A program made the translations under genes and the position numbers. Below are positions 53,313 to 63,018 of a stretch of DNA of 64,000 bases, piece by piece. The notes under the pieces are model-generated. The model had not been told where the DNA came from, searched no databases, and saw nothing but the letters and a program-made list of their open reading frames with translations. This stretch comes from Echinicola shivajiensis. GTDB taxonomy: Bacteria > Bacteroidota > Bacteroidia > Cytophagales > Cyclobacteriaceae. The stretch is taken from contig NZ_JAHHZM010000004.1 in NCBI RefSeq assembly GCF_018642165.1, forward strand, positions 1 to 64,000, written 5' to 3'. Within the stretch, counting starts at the first letter, position 1; each line of letters opens with the position of its first letter.

Positions 53313-54482
53313 ATGGACCCTAAAATCATTGCGTCAAAGTTCACTGAACTTTTTGACAAGGAAGCTATTGTCGTAAAATCTCCAGGAAGAATCAACCTTA
53401 TTGGAGAACATACCGATTATAATGAAGGATTTGTTTTGCCAGCGGCTATTGATAAAGAGATTGTCATTGCAGTAGCAAAGAACGATTCCAGAGAATGTCA
53501 TTTGTTTTCTTACGATTTCCAAGAATCACTGAGTTTCGATTTAGATGATTTTGAGCGAATGGAAAGTGGATGGGGTAATTATGTAATGGGCGTTGCCGCC
53601 CAACTGCAGCAGGCAGGATATGAGCTGGATGGATTTGACTTGGTTTTTGGTGGTGATGTGCCAGTTGGTGCTGGCTTGTCCTCTTCTGCGGCAGTGGAGA
53701 ATGGTGTCTGTCTGGCCCTTTCAGAGCTTTTTGATTTGGATTTGGAGAGATTGGATATGTTGAAGTATGCCCAAAAGGCAGAACATGAGTTTGCAGGTGT
53801 TCAGTGTGGGATCATGGATCAGTTTGCCTCTATGATGGGCAAGGATAACCATGCCATCAGATTGGATTGTAGATCTCTGGAGTACAGTTATTTTCCGATC
53901 GATTTAGGTAATTATCAAATCATTCTTTGCGATACGCAGGTAAAGCATTCATTAGCTGACACGGCTTATAATGACCGAAGAAGAGAATGCCAAGAAGGTG
54001 TGGAAGCAGTTCAAAAGTATCATTCAGAAGTGAAGAGCCTGAGAGATGTTACTTTGGAAATGCTTGAGGAGGCTAAGGCCAATATGTCCGAGGTGGTCTA
54101 CACCAGAAGCAAATTTGTAATTGAGGAAAATGAGCGTTTGCTTAAGGGCTGCGAGCTTTTGGAAAAAGGAGATATCAAAGGCTTTGGTCAGCAAATGTAT
54201 GGGTCTCATGATGGGCTTTCCAATATGTATGAGGTGAGCTGTAAAGAACTTGATTTCCTAGCTGATTTTGCAAGATCGAGCGAAAGCGTTGCAGGAGCCC
54301 GAATGATGGGCGGCGGTTTTGGAGGATGTACCATCAATCTGGTGGAGAAATCTCAAAAAGAAACTTTTGAAAAAGCTATTTCAGCTGCTTATAAAGAGGC
54401 TTTTGGTAGAGATTTGAAAATCTACGAAGTAGATGTCACAGATGGAACCCGAGTAGTCGAAGGTGAAATGAGTATTCAGTAA
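53313..54482 (+). CDS. galK: Galactokinase
   Basis: Phosphorylates alpha-D-galactose to galactose-1-phosphate. The 389-residue GHMP kinase has the galactokinase signature GRINLIGEHTDYNEGFVLPAA (near 26-46, shown in part), the ATP-binding loop PVGAGLSSSAAVENG (about 127-141), CGIMDQFAS with the catalytic Asp, and the third GHMP motif GARMMGGGFGGCTI. It follows galM by 20 bases. Confidence 0.97.
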   Translation: MDPKIIASKFTELFDKEAIVVKSPGRINLIGEHTDYNEGFVLPAAIDKEIVIAVAKNDSRECHLFSYDFQESLSFDLDDFERMESGWGNYVMGVAAQLQQAGYELDGFDLVFGGDVPVGAGLSSSAAVENGVCLALSELFDLDLERLDMLKYAQKAEHEFAGVQCGIMDQFASMMGKDNHAIRLDCRSLEYSYFPIDLGNYQIILCDTQVKHSLADTAYNDRRRECQEGVEAVQKYHSEVKSLRDVTLEMLEEAKANMSEVVYTRSKFVIEENERLLKGCELLEKGDIKGFGQQMYGSHDGLSNMYEVSCKELDFLADFARSSESVAGARMMGGGFGGCTINLVEKSQKETFEKAISAAYKEAFGRDLKIYEVDVTDGTRVVEGEMSIQ

Positions 54483-54573
54483 CTAGTCTTGAGTACCAAG
54501 TATTACGATATTATTGTCTTGTACCTAATATCTAAAGTGAAACTATCAAACCTATTAATACCTAAAGTAAATT

Positions 54574-55623
54574 ATGTCTGATTTTAATTTTGAAGACCAC
54601 AGCCATAGAAGATATAATCCTTTTACTGGAGATTGGCTGCAGGTGTCTCCGCACCGTGGAAAGCGGCCTTGGCAGGGACAGGAGGAGAAAACAGCAGAAG
54701 ATCAAAAGCTAAGCTATGATGAGAGCTGTTACCTTTGTCCTACCAATACCCGGGTGAATGGAGAACAAAATCCTGACTACAAAGGTAGCTTTGTCTTTCA
54801 GAATGACTTTGGAGCACTGACGGCTGATATCCCCGAGGGGGAAATGTCCGAAGGAGAGTTCTTTAAAGCAAAGAGTGAAAAAGGAATTTGTAAAGTAATC
54901 TGTTTTTCCCCTCGTCATGACTTGACCATTCCTGAATTGGATGTGGATGGCATTACCAAGGTAGTGGAGTTATGGACAAAGGAGTATGAGGAGTTGGGTA
55001 AAAAGGATTTCATTAATTATGTTCAGATCTTTGAAAACAAGGGATCTGTGATGGGCTGTTCAAACCCACATCCTCATGGGCAGATTTGGGCCCAGGAATC
55101 TGTTCCGGTGGAGCCTTCCAAAAAGCAGCAGAAGTTTTCTGATTATTTTAAGAAGTACGAAAAGAGTATGGTGGTGGACTATATTCAGGAAGAACTGAAA
55201 AAGGATGAACGTATTCTTTTTGAGAATGAATATTTTGTGGGGTTGGTGCCGTTCTGGGCGGTATGGCCTTTCGAAGCCATGATAGCTCCAAAGTCGCATA
55301 TTGCTTCATTGGCAGAGATGAGCGCTGCCCAAAGAGAAGCCTTGGCAGATGCCTACAGGCAATTGACTATTATGTATGATAATGTTTTTAAGGTTTCTTT
55401 TCCTTATTCAGCAGGAATCCATCAAGCACCTACTGATGGTGAGGAGCATCCGGAATGGGACCTTCATATGGTGTTCTATCCGCCACTATTGAGATCAGCA
55501 ACCGTAAAGAAATTTATGGTAGGCTATGAAATGCTGGCCAATCCGCAAAGGGATATTACAGCTGAATCGGCAGTAAAAATTCTTAAGAGCCAGCCTAAAG
55601 AGCATTATAAGCTCGGAGTGTAA
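54574..55623 (+). CDS. galT: Galactose-1-phosphate uridylyltransferase
   Basis: Exchanges UMP between UDP-glucose and galactose-1-phosphate in the Leloir pathway. The 349-residue protein has zinc-site cysteines in ESCYLCPTNTR and the active-site motif HPHGQIW (166-172) with His168 as nucleophile. A second histidine cluster is in SAGIHQAPTDGEEHPEWDLHMVFYPP. It ends the galactose operon; the 91-base gap from galK contains AT-rich word repeats but no evident promoter. Confidence 0.96.
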   Translation: MSDFNFEDHSHRRYNPFTGDWLQVSPHRGKRPWQGQEEKTAEDQKLSYDESCYLCPTNTRVNGEQNPDYKGSFVFQNDFGALTADIPEGEMSEGEFFKAKSEKGICKVICFSPRHDLTIPELDVDGITKVVELWTKEYEELGKKDFINYVQIFENKGSVMGCSNPHPHGQIWAQESVPVEPSKKQQKFSDYFKKYEKSMVVDYIQEELKKDERILFENEYFVGLVPFWAVWPFEAMIAPKSHIASLAEMSAAQREALADAYRQLTIMYDNVFKVSFPYSAGIHQAPTDGEEHPEWDLHMVFYPPLLRSATVKKFMVGYEMLANPQRDITAESAVKILKSQPKEHYKLGV

Positions 55624-56067
55624 GGCTTCTTAAATTGAAATTTATAAACAGTATAAGGCGTTAGATGAAATTTTAAATCTAACGTCTTTCTTCATTTTTA
55701 GGGTATATCTTTAGCGTGTAGGTGCGATTAACACTTGGTCATAAACCTAGCATCATTATGGGGATATTGTTTTTTTATTTAGATGTACTTTTATGATTTA
55801 TTGCCGTAAGGTGCATCTGGTGTTTTTTATAAATCTTATTAATAATTAAAATAAAATTTTTAAATGCTTATCATTTATTTGCTTAAGGTTTCTTTTTTAA
55901 TAAGTAATCTTGTATATTCCAGACACCAATTGTCGATTTAATTAATTGATAAGGCAAAAAGGTAAGCTGTAAGTTTAGGTATTTGGGAGAATATAAGCCA
56001 AAAATAGTGCCTTGAGGATGCCAAAGGTGTTGAACTACAGCTCTAATAGACTTCAGAATTTACTTTC
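55624..56067. other. Intergenic region before the second ECF sigma gene
   Basis: A 444-base AT-rich gap. It holds the galT terminator and two near-consensus boxes, TATCTTTA (about 55706) and TACTTTTA (about 55787), either of which could serve the sigma gene. No open frame or strong repeat was seen. Confidence 0.4.
55658..55700 (+). terminator. Probable terminator of the galactose operon
   Basis: An eight-bp stem CGTTAGAT / ATCTAACG with a 10-base loop is followed by TCTTTCTTCATTTTTA. The tail is T-rich but interrupted, so this is a moderate terminator. Confidence 0.6.
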
Positions 56068-56670
56068 ATGCCGCTAAACCACGCACCCTTTGAAGAAAAG
56101 ACTTTAGTTAGATCCTTGAAGAAAGGAAATGAAATGGCATTTAGGTCCATCTATGATCATTTCTTTCCTTCACTTTATAGGTATGCGCTGAAGTTTTTAA
56201 AATCTAGGGAGCTAGCAGAAGAAGTGGTGCATGATGTTTTTTTGAAGGTTTGGATCCACCGAGAGAGACTAAATGATGAACTTCCGATAAGTCCTTATTT
56301 ATTTAAGGCTTGTAAAAATCATCTAATAAATACTATAGAAAAAGCAGCTAAAGACCCTGTACTTTTGAAAGAAGTCACCAGCTCAGGGCTTTGTAGTAAA
56401 GAGCATGGACCGGAAGATTTACTTATAGGGGCTGAGTTTGAAAAAACAGTAAAAGATGCGATCAAGTCGCTACCTCCAGTTCGGCAACGAGTGTTTAATC
56501 TTTGTAGGGTTGAGGGCAAGTCTTACGAAGAGGTTGCTGATATGTTGGGTATTTCAAAAGGTACTGTAAACAGTCATATTATCAAAGCTAATAGAAGGCT
56601 TGAAAAGGTCATTAAACTCGGAGTTGGGGTTTTGATCCTCAGTATATATTTTGTTCAAAATTATCTTTAA
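56068..56670 (+). CDS. ECF sigma factor of a FecR/SusC signalling locus
   Basis: A 200-residue sigma-70 factor of the Bacteroidota expansion. Region 2 spans about 25-90 (YRYALKFLKSRELAEEVVHDVFLKVW) and region 4 about 125-180 (LPPVRQRVFNLCRVEGKSYEEVADMLGISKGTVNSHIIKANRRLEK). An unusual hydrophobic tail follows (about 184-196, LGVGVLILSIYFV), long enough to touch the membrane. With FecR and a SusC bearing an STN domain, it forms the regulatory output that switches on the transport genes when substrate is bound outside. Confidence 0.93.
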   Translation: MPLNHAPFEEKTLVRSLKKGNEMAFRSIYDHFFPSLYRYALKFLKSRELAEEVVHDVFLKVWIHRERLNDELPISPYLFKACKNHLINTIEKAAKDPVLLKEVTSSGLCSKEHGPEDLLIGAEFEKTVKDAIKSLPPVRQRVFNLCRVEGKSYEEVADMLGISKGTVNSHIIKANRRLEKVIKLGVGVLILSIYFVQNYL

Positions 56671-56891
56671 GCCTTAGAAGGTTTTATTTTTTTGGTTGAA
56701 TCACTTAGTTTGTTTTTTTTTGTTAGGGATCTTCAAATCGAATGTTTTCGATTCATTCAAAATAAGCCTTGTATATATTTTTAAAAGTTCATTATTAGGT
56801 AGTTGATAAATAAAACAAAAAAATAATCTTCATAGAGTATATGTTCGGTGTTTTTTTTCTGTAATACTATTTATAAGCAATAAATAAATGC

Positions 56892-57950
56892 ATGAATAAA
56901 GAAGAGCGTTTACTCCAAAATTTTCTCAACAATAAATGTGGCCCAGAAGAATTAGAAAAAGTATATGAACTTTTGCAAACCAAGAAAGGGCTAGAGGCTT
57001 ATCAGGCCTTAGTTAACAATTCAAACCCAAAACAGGAAGAAAGGTATTTAAGTGCGCAAGAAGAGGAGACTAAAGAGTTAGTATTTGGTCGGTTAAAGGA
57101 GAGTATAGAAAGGGACAAACTATCAAAGAAGGTTTATAAAACCCAAAGAATCAGTGTTTGGTTCAAACGGGCAGCTGTATTGGTGTTGTTTCTTTCTGCA
57201 TCTATAATGCTTTTTTCAATTATTGGGGATTATGGAACAGAGGAAGTGCAGACTTATGAGAGGGTCCTTTCAATGAACAGGAAAAGTAACCCTGCTGGAA
57301 AGAAAAGCATAGTTCACCTCCCTGATGGATCAACGGTATGGCTCAATTCAGATAGTAAGCTAAGTTATCAGGCTCCATTTTCCGAAGATCAGCGGGAGAT
57401 TTGGTTAGAAGGAGAGGCGTTTTTTGAGGTTGCCCGTGATGAAAAGCGACCATTTCTAGTCCATACAGGCAAGGTGACTACCCAGGTTTTGGGTACTTCC
57501 TTTAATATAAATTCATTTGATAATGAAGATGATATAGCTGTTACGGTCCTTACTGGCAAGGTGCAAGTGACTGCTTCAGATTCGGCAGGTCTATTTCGTA
57601 CACAGTTAACTACGTTGGTTCCTGGAGAGCAGGCTTCTTTTAGCAAATCCGATAAATCTATTAGTGTTGGAAAAGTCGATGCTTCCCAAGCTATTTTATG
57701 GAAAGAAAAAACGCTTCTGTTTGATAAAGAGCCTTTTTCAAAGGTTATAACGAAGCTTGAGCGATGGTACGGGGTCGATATTGAAAATCTATCTGAAAGT
57801 ACAAATTCCTGTATTGTTCAAGGGAAGTATTCCAATGAAAATCTGGAGAATGTACTGACTTCATTACAGTATGCTTTGGGATTTGAATACAAAATGGATA
57901 GCCAAAATAAAAAGATAATACTACAAGGAGGAAATTGTCAAAATAATTAA
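56892..57950 (+). CDS. FecR-family anti-sigma factor
   Basis: A 352-residue inner-membrane regulator: cytoplasmic sigma-binding part (about 1-92), one membrane helix (about 94-112, RAAVLVLFLSASIMLFSII), a periplasmic FecR domain (about 130-235: KSIVHLPDGSTVWLNSDSKLSY, IWLEGEAFFEVARD, TQVLGTSFNINSF) and a C-terminal DUF4974 domain (about 270-345). It receives the signal from the STN domain of the SusC partner and holds or releases the sigma factor. It follows the sigma gene by 221 bases. Confidence 0.94.
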   Translation: MNKEERLLQNFLNNKCGPEELEKVYELLQTKKGLEAYQALVNNSNPKQEERYLSAQEEETKELVFGRLKESIERDKLSKKVYKTQRISVWFKRAAVLVLFLSASIMLFSIIGDYGTEEVQTYERVLSMNRKSNPAGKKSIVHLPDGSTVWLNSDSKLSYQAPFSEDQREIWLEGEAFFEVARDEKRPFLVHTGKVTTQVLGTSFNINSFDNEDDIAVTVLTGKVQVTASDSAGLFRTQLTTLVPGEQASFSKSDKSISVGKVDASQAILWKEKTLLFDKEPFSKVITKLERWYGVDIENLSESTNSCIVQGKYSNENLENVLTSLQYALGFEYKMDSQNKKIILQGGNCQNN

Positions 57951-57960
57951 TACTGCCTAT

Positions 57961-58011
57961 GAAAAATAAAAAAGGGCTGCTTTACCGGGTCGAAACAGTA
58001 TGAGCAGCCCT
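57961..58011 (-). terminator. Minus-strand terminator-like hairpin between fecR and susC
   Basis: Arms AGGGCTGCT and AGCAGCCCT (57973-57981 and 58003-58011) pair perfectly. Only the minus strand has a T run after the stem (TTTTTTATTTTTC); on the plus strand the stem is followed by ATAAGTCG. So it is either an antisense terminator or a plus-strand leader hairpin without terminator function. Confidence 0.65.
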
Positions 58012-58036
58012 ATAAGTCGAATTGTTACATTCAAAC
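57961..58036 (-). ncRNA. Candidate antisense RNA in the susC leader
   Basis: On the minus strand a TATTTTTG box (58049-58042) could start an RNA near 58036. It would end at a hairpin with nine-bp arms (58011-58003 and 57981-57973, 21-base loop) followed by TTTTTTATTTTT, a good Rho-independent terminator on this strand only. The product would be about 75 bases and fully antisense to the fecR-susC gap, ending near the susC start. No -33 box is seen. In Bacteroides, DonS-type antisense RNAs of this placement repress susC genes; homology is not claimed. Confidence 0.4.
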
Positions 58037-58048
58037 CACTACAAAAAT

Positions 58049-61000
58049 ATGAAAAACTATTTATTAAAATTATTTTGGATGACTGTAAACTCATTCTTAA
58101 TACTATTCATTACTAGCTTATTTTCAGGAATGTTAATGGCCGGACCTTCAACTGCCCAAAGCATTGATAAGGTTAGGATTTCCTTGGAACTGAATAAAGC
58201 AGATTTGCCTGAGATTTTTGAAGAAATCGAGAGTAAGAGCGGCTTTAGTTTTACCTATCATTTTAGTAAGGCTCTTTTTGAGAGCAATCCAGCTAAAATA
58301 TCCATTAATTTCAACAACGAAATTCTTTCGAATATCCTTTACGATATTGCTGAGCAGAGTGGGCTTTCTTTTAAACAGGTAAACGAGAATATTGCAGTTC
58401 AAGTAAGAGATCCCGAGCGGTTTTCCAGTAGCTCTGCACAAAACATATCTACGGAAAATATAAAGGTACAAGGAATAGTAAAAGACGAAAAGGGAAATTC
58501 CATTCCCGGAGCGACTATTTTAGTAAAAGGAACTACCATTGGAACAGCTACAGACATTGATGGTAAATTTACTTTGGATGTTCCGGAAGGAGCTACATTG
58601 GTGGTTTCTTTTGTAGGATATACTACCGCAGAATATAAAGTTGGAAATCAACAAGTACTGCAAATTGTGCTAAAGGAAGATGCTGCTCAATTGGATGAAG
58701 TAGTGGTAGTAGGATATGGATCACAAAAGAAAAGCGATCTCACCGGGGCAATCTCATCATTGAGTTCTGAAGATTTAACTTCAGGAGGAACAGTTAGCAA
58801 CGTAGCCCAAGCTATTCAGGGTAGGGCTTCTGGAGTTGTTGTTACTCAAAATTCCAAAGCTCCAGGAGGAAGTATGTCTATAAGGATTAGGGGAGCGAAT
58901 TCAGTAAGTAGCTCGAATGAACCTCTGTATGTTGTGGATGGATTGCCCACAGATAATGGTATCAATATAAATCCACAGGATATTGCCTCAATGGAAATCC
59001 TAAAAGATGCTTCAGCAACAGCCATCTATGGATCCAGAGGAGCTAATGGTGTCGTATTGATTACTACAAAAAGAGGCAAGTCCGGCCAAAGTAATATTGC
59101 TTTTAATGCTTATACCAGTACACAAAACGCCATTGTCCCTTTTGACATGTTAAGCGGTAAGGAGTACATGAATTTGGCCAATGATCTTTTTAAGGAAATA
59201 CCAGGGCAGGAAAATCAGGAAAATGGGGCTTATACACCTTCACAATTAGCATCTGATGTAAATACTGATTGGGTAGATGCTACGACGAGAAGAAGTTTGG
59301 TACAGAGTTATAGCTTGCAGGTAACTGGTGGTAGTGAGAAAACTAAGATACTAACTAGCCTAGGTTATTTTGATCAAGAGGGAGTCTTAAAAAATACAAG
59401 CTTTTCAAGGTTTTCTGGTCGTTTGAATATCGACCATGAAATCAATGACTTTGTTAAGTCTGGAGCGACTCTTATGGCTCAAAGAGAAAAATCTAACTAT
59501 CAAATTTATGATGGTAATATATTGAGCTCTAATGTTCTGTATAGCATTTTGACTTACGATCCAACAGTACCAGTTTATAATCCTGATGGGTCATTTGCGA
59601 GACCTCCTGGGGGAAGAGGTGATAATCCTTTGGCCAATTTAACAGCCAGACAGAATGATTTGCAGAAGAGTACCTTAAATGGGTCCATGTTTTTAGAGTT
59701 TAATTTAGCTAAAGGTTTAAAAGCCAGAGTTGATGGTGCAACTGAGATACGTGAAGATAAATTGGGAGGTTATTTGACCCGCTCTTCCTACCAAGGAGGA
59801 ATAAACGATGGTGTGGCCAATGTGTCGAATTATTCTCTAACGCATAATTTATTTGATGTCTTTCTTACCTATGATAAACTTTTCCAGGATAGACATGCAT
59901 TGCAGGTAATGGGTGGGTATTCTTATGAGAAATTCATCAATGAGCGACAAGGGATCAATGTGTACGGCTTTTCTACCGATCTATATGGGTACAATAATTT
60001 GGGTGCAGCGTCCACAATAACTGGAGTGTCTTCCTATAAGTCAGAAAATATCCTTATTTCCTTTTTTGGAAGGGCCAATTATTCTTTGGATGATAAATAT
60101 TTGTTCACTGTAACTGTTCGGGCAGATGGTTCATCAAGGTTTGGAGAGGATAACAAATGGGGTGTTTTCCCATCTGGATCATTTGCTTGGAGGGTGATTG
60201 ATGAAGATTTCATGAAAAATCAGACTTTGTTTTCTGATTTGAAGTTTAGGGCTGGCTATGGACGTACTGGTAACGAGCGTATAGGTAATTATGCTTCATA
60301 TGGTTTGGTGTCTAACGCAAGATATACATTTGATGGTATTGGAAACAATTCGGGAACATATTTGAACAGTACAACTCCTGAAAACAGTAAGCTGAAATGG
60401 GAAACTACTGATCAGTATAATGTGGGACTTGATTTCGGTTTGTTGGAAAATAGGTTGAAGTTCAATATCGATGGATATTATAAGAGAACCGATAATCTAT
60501 TGATAAGAGTTAATCTTCCTAAGTATTCAGGATATACTTCAGGACTAAGTAATGTAGGTTCTACAGAAAATAAAGGCTTGGAGTTTGGTGTCGAATATCA
60601 AATTGCCGATAATTCTGAATTTTCCTGGAAATCAGGGTTGAATTTTGCTTTGAACAAAAACAAGGTGTTAAGCTTGGGTGATCAAAGTCAAATTTTATTG
60701 ACCTCATCTAAACCAATAGGGAATGTGTCCGAAGAAAGCTATGCTGTTATCGAAGAGGGCAAACCATTGGGATCCTTGTTTGGCTATAAGTATATAGGGG
60801 TTATCCAAGAAGGAGAAGCATATGCTCCGCAGCCTAATGCACAGCCAGGTGACCCTAAATTTGAAGATGTGAATGGCGATGGTTTGATTACTTCAGCCGA
60901 TAGAGGGATTATTGGTTCTGCTTATCCGAAATTCACCTTTGGCTTAAATAATAGCTTCTATTTCAAAGATTTTGATTTATCCTTATTTCTGTATGGAAAA

Positions 61001-61444
61001 GTCGGCAACGATTTGTTGAACATGACCAGAATGAATTTGGAATGGAACAGGACAGCTGAATCCTTGAATCGTTGGACTCCTACCAATACCGATACTGACC
61101 TTCCTAGAAATGGATTCTTCTATTCACAATATGGAGGATATATCAACGATCATTTTATAGAAGATGCATCTTATTTGCGCCTGCGTAATGTTACTCTAGG
61201 TTATAATATTCCTTTAAAATCAAAAGCAGTTCAATCCATTAGGTTATATGCCATGGGAGAAAACCTGTTTACAATCAGTGGTTATTCAGGATGGGATCCT
61301 GAAGTAGATACAAAAGGATATGAGAATGATAATTTGGTGAAGTATGGTGGAAATGCCCAAGCTGCTAACGCAGGTGCCGGACTGGACTTTAATTCATATC
61401 CTAGTATGAGAACATTTACCATTGGAATAAGTGCTAAATTTTAA
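58049..61444 (+). CDS. SusC-type TonB-dependent outer-membrane transporter with STN signalling domain
   Basis: A 1131-residue outer-membrane importer. The ATG at 58049 (MKNYLL) is preferred over one nine codons upstream, since it starts a good signal peptide. Domains in order: signal (1-38), STN/secretin-like domain (about 41-118) that contacts FecR, carboxypeptidase-like Ig domain (about 138-208), TonB box region DEVVVVGYG, plug (about 220-340), and a 22-strand barrel ending in ...TFTIGISAKF. The barrel holds an EF-hand-like DVNGDGLITSADRG. It pairs with the SusD gene 12 bases later. Substrate unknown. Confidence 0.96.
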   Translation: MKNYLLKLFWMTVNSFLILFITSLFSGMLMAGPSTAQSIDKVRISLELNKADLPEIFEEIESKSGFSFTYHFSKALFESNPAKISINFNNEILSNILYDIAEQSGLSFKQVNENIAVQVRDPERFSSSSAQNISTENIKVQGIVKDEKGNSIPGATILVKGTTIGTATDIDGKFTLDVPEGATLVVSFVGYTTAEYKVGNQQVLQIVLKEDAAQLDEVVVVGYGSQKKSDLTGAISSLSSEDLTSGGTVSNVAQAIQGRASGVVVTQNSKAPGGSMSIRIRGANSVSSSNEPLYVVDGLPTDNGININPQDIASMEILKDASATAIYGSRGANGVVLITTKRGKSGQSNIAFNAYTSTQNAIVPFDMLSGKEYMNLANDLFKEIPGQENQENGAYTPSQLASDVNTDWVDATTRRSLVQSYSLQVTGGSEKTKILTSLGYFDQEGVLKNTSFSRFSGRLNIDHEINDFVKSGATLMAQREKSNYQIYDGNILSSNVLYSILTYDPTVPVYNPDGSFARPPGGRGDNPLANLTARQNDLQKSTLNGSMFLEFNLAKGLKARVDGATEIREDKLGGYLTRSSYQGGINDGVANVSNYSLTHNLFDVFLTYDKLFQDRHALQVMGGYSYEKFINERQGINVYGFSTDLYGYNNLGAASTITGVSSYKSENILISFFGRANYSLDDKYLFTVTVRADGSSRFGEDNKWGVFPSGSFAWRVIDEDFMKNQTLFSDLKFRAGYGRTGNERIGNYASYGLVSNARYTFDGIGNNSGTYLNSTTPENSKLKWETTDQYNVGLDFGLLENRLKFNIDGYYKRTDNLLIRVNLPKYSGYTSGLSNVGSTENKGLEFGVEYQIADNSEFSWKSGLNFALNKNKVLSLGDQSQILLTSSKPIGNVSEESYAVIEEGKPLGSLFGYKYIGVIQEGEAYAPQPNAQPGDPKFEDVNGDGLITSADRGIIGSAYPKFTFGLNNSFYFKDFDLSLFLYGKVGNDLLNMTRMNLEWNRTAESLNRWTPTNTDTDLPRNGFFYSQYGGYINDHFIEDASYLRLRNVTLGYNIPLKSKAVQSIRLYAMGENLFTISGYSGWDPEVDTKGYENDNLVKYGGNAQAANAGAGLDFNSYPSMRTFTIGISAKF

Positions 61445-61455
61445 AAAGGAAAACC

Positions 61456-63003
61456 ATGAATTTTAGAAGATATATAAACCATTTAGCAGCTGGCACATTG
61501 GTAGTACTGTCTGCTGCATGTACCAATTTGGAGCCAGAACTTTATAGCGACCTTACCACAAAAAATGCATATAGTACAGAAAGTGACGTCGATGCAGCAT
61601 TGACAGGGACTTATGCCAAACTGAAGCCATACCCAGGGGATGCCTATCTTTATTATGCGGGTTATTTGGTGATGATTACAGATTATGCCTCAGATATGGG
61701 ATTTTCTACTGCAGCAGGAGATCCTACCAAAATGAGCAATTTTACCTATGATGACAATAATAGGTATTTTCGCTTGAACTGGATCAATATGTATGAGGTG
61801 ATCAGTAACGCCAATATTTTGCTTTCAAAGATAGACGATGTGGAGATGGATGAGACCAAAAAGAATCAAATAAAGGCGCAGGCTCGGTTTTTAAGGGCTT
61901 TATCCTACCGGGATTTGACAGACTCATGGGGGGCAGTACCTTTGATTACAACTGCTGTGAACCCTGCTGAAATGGTGAATTATCCCTTGTCTACCGTAGA
62001 GGAGGTAGACGCGGTTATTATTGAGGATTGTAAGTTTGCCATAGAGCATTTGCCAGAAGAATGGGCACAAGAATATGGATTAGGAAGAGCTTCAAAAGGA
62101 GCTGCTCTTACGCTTTTGGGTAAAGTGTATATGAGAGCACATGACTATACAAATGCCAAAATTTATATTGATCAGGTACTAGAACTTCGTGATGAGGGGT
62201 ACTATGCCCTGAATCCGGACTTTAAGAATGAATGGTCTGATAATAATAAAATAGATATGGGGCTTATCTTCGGAATATTTCATGAAGCTGCTCAAAATGG
62301 TGGAGAGATCACTAACCATTTTGGCCCCCGAGACCATAAGGAAGTTCAAAACAGATGGCAATATTATGCTGTGTCTCTGCCTTTCTGGAGAAAATATTCT
62401 GACCAAGATCCAAGAAAAGATTTCTTCTATTTCAACTATGAAGGACGTTCTCCAAGAGATGGTACTACTTCAAATGGATTCTATTATAAGATGCCTGAGG
62501 TAGGAGAAACTACTCCTCCAAATGATACTACTAGGTTGCTCCAAAACGTAGCTACCAAAAAGTATTCCTATGAAATGGTATCCAACTCCTATTTGGACGG
62601 AAGGACTATTCAAGTATTTAGGATAGCGGATGTGATTCTTTCTAAAGCTGAAATAGAAAATGCACTGGCAGGACCTAGTGCTGCATTGCCTTATATCAAT
62701 GAAGTTAGGACCCGTGCTGGAGCGCCAGCTTATGGTAGCAGCCCTGAATTCCCTGCGCCGTCTTCCAAGGAAGAAATGATAGATGCTTTGGTGGATGAAC
62801 GTGGTTTTGAATTTGTTTTTGAATACCATAGGAGGGCTGACCTTATCCGTTTGGGTAAGTTTGAACAGGTATCTAATGCTTATTTGGTAGAAAGAGGAAT
62901 GGATCCAATTGTTACACAGAATATGCGCTATTTCCCTTATCCATTGGAAGAGGCGATGATCCATAACGAAATGGCCGCAGAAAATGCGAATAGACTGCCA
63001 TAA
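61456..63003 (+). CDS. SusD/RagB-family outer-membrane lipoprotein
   Basis: A 515-residue surface lipoprotein that caps the SusC channel and binds substrate. The lipobox is VLSAAC (Cys22). Family segments include ALTGTYAKLKPYPGD, AQARFLRALSYRDLTDSWGAVPLIT, the TPR-like core (about 80-330), and the C-terminal ALVDERGFEFVFEYHRRADLIRLGKFEQ signature. It begins 12 bases after SusC and is followed 16 bases later by an arylsulfotransferase-like gene, so all three are probably one transcript. Confidence 0.95.
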   Translation: MNFRRYINHLAAGTLVVLSAACTNLEPELYSDLTTKNAYSTESDVDAALTGTYAKLKPYPGDAYLYYAGYLVMITDYASDMGFSTAAGDPTKMSNFTYDDNNRYFRLNWINMYEVISNANILLSKIDDVEMDETKKNQIKAQARFLRALSYRDLTDSWGAVPLITTAVNPAEMVNYPLSTVEEVDAVIIEDCKFAIEHLPEEWAQEYGLGRASKGAALTLLGKVYMRAHDYTNAKIYIDQVLELRDEGYYALNPDFKNEWSDNNKIDMGLIFGIFHEAAQNGGEITNHFGPRDHKEVQNRWQYYAVSLPFWRKYSDQDPRKDFFYFNYEGRSPRDGTTSNGFYYKMPEVGETTPPNDTTRLLQNVATKKYSYEMVSNSYLDGRTIQVFRIADVILSKAEIENALAGPSAALPYINEVRTRAGAPAYGSSPEFPAPSSKEEMIDALVDERGFEFVFEYHRRADLIRLGKFEQVSNAYLVERGMDPIVTQNMRYFPYPLEEAMIHNEMAAENANRLP

Positions 63004-63018
63004 TCTGTTTTAAGCAAT

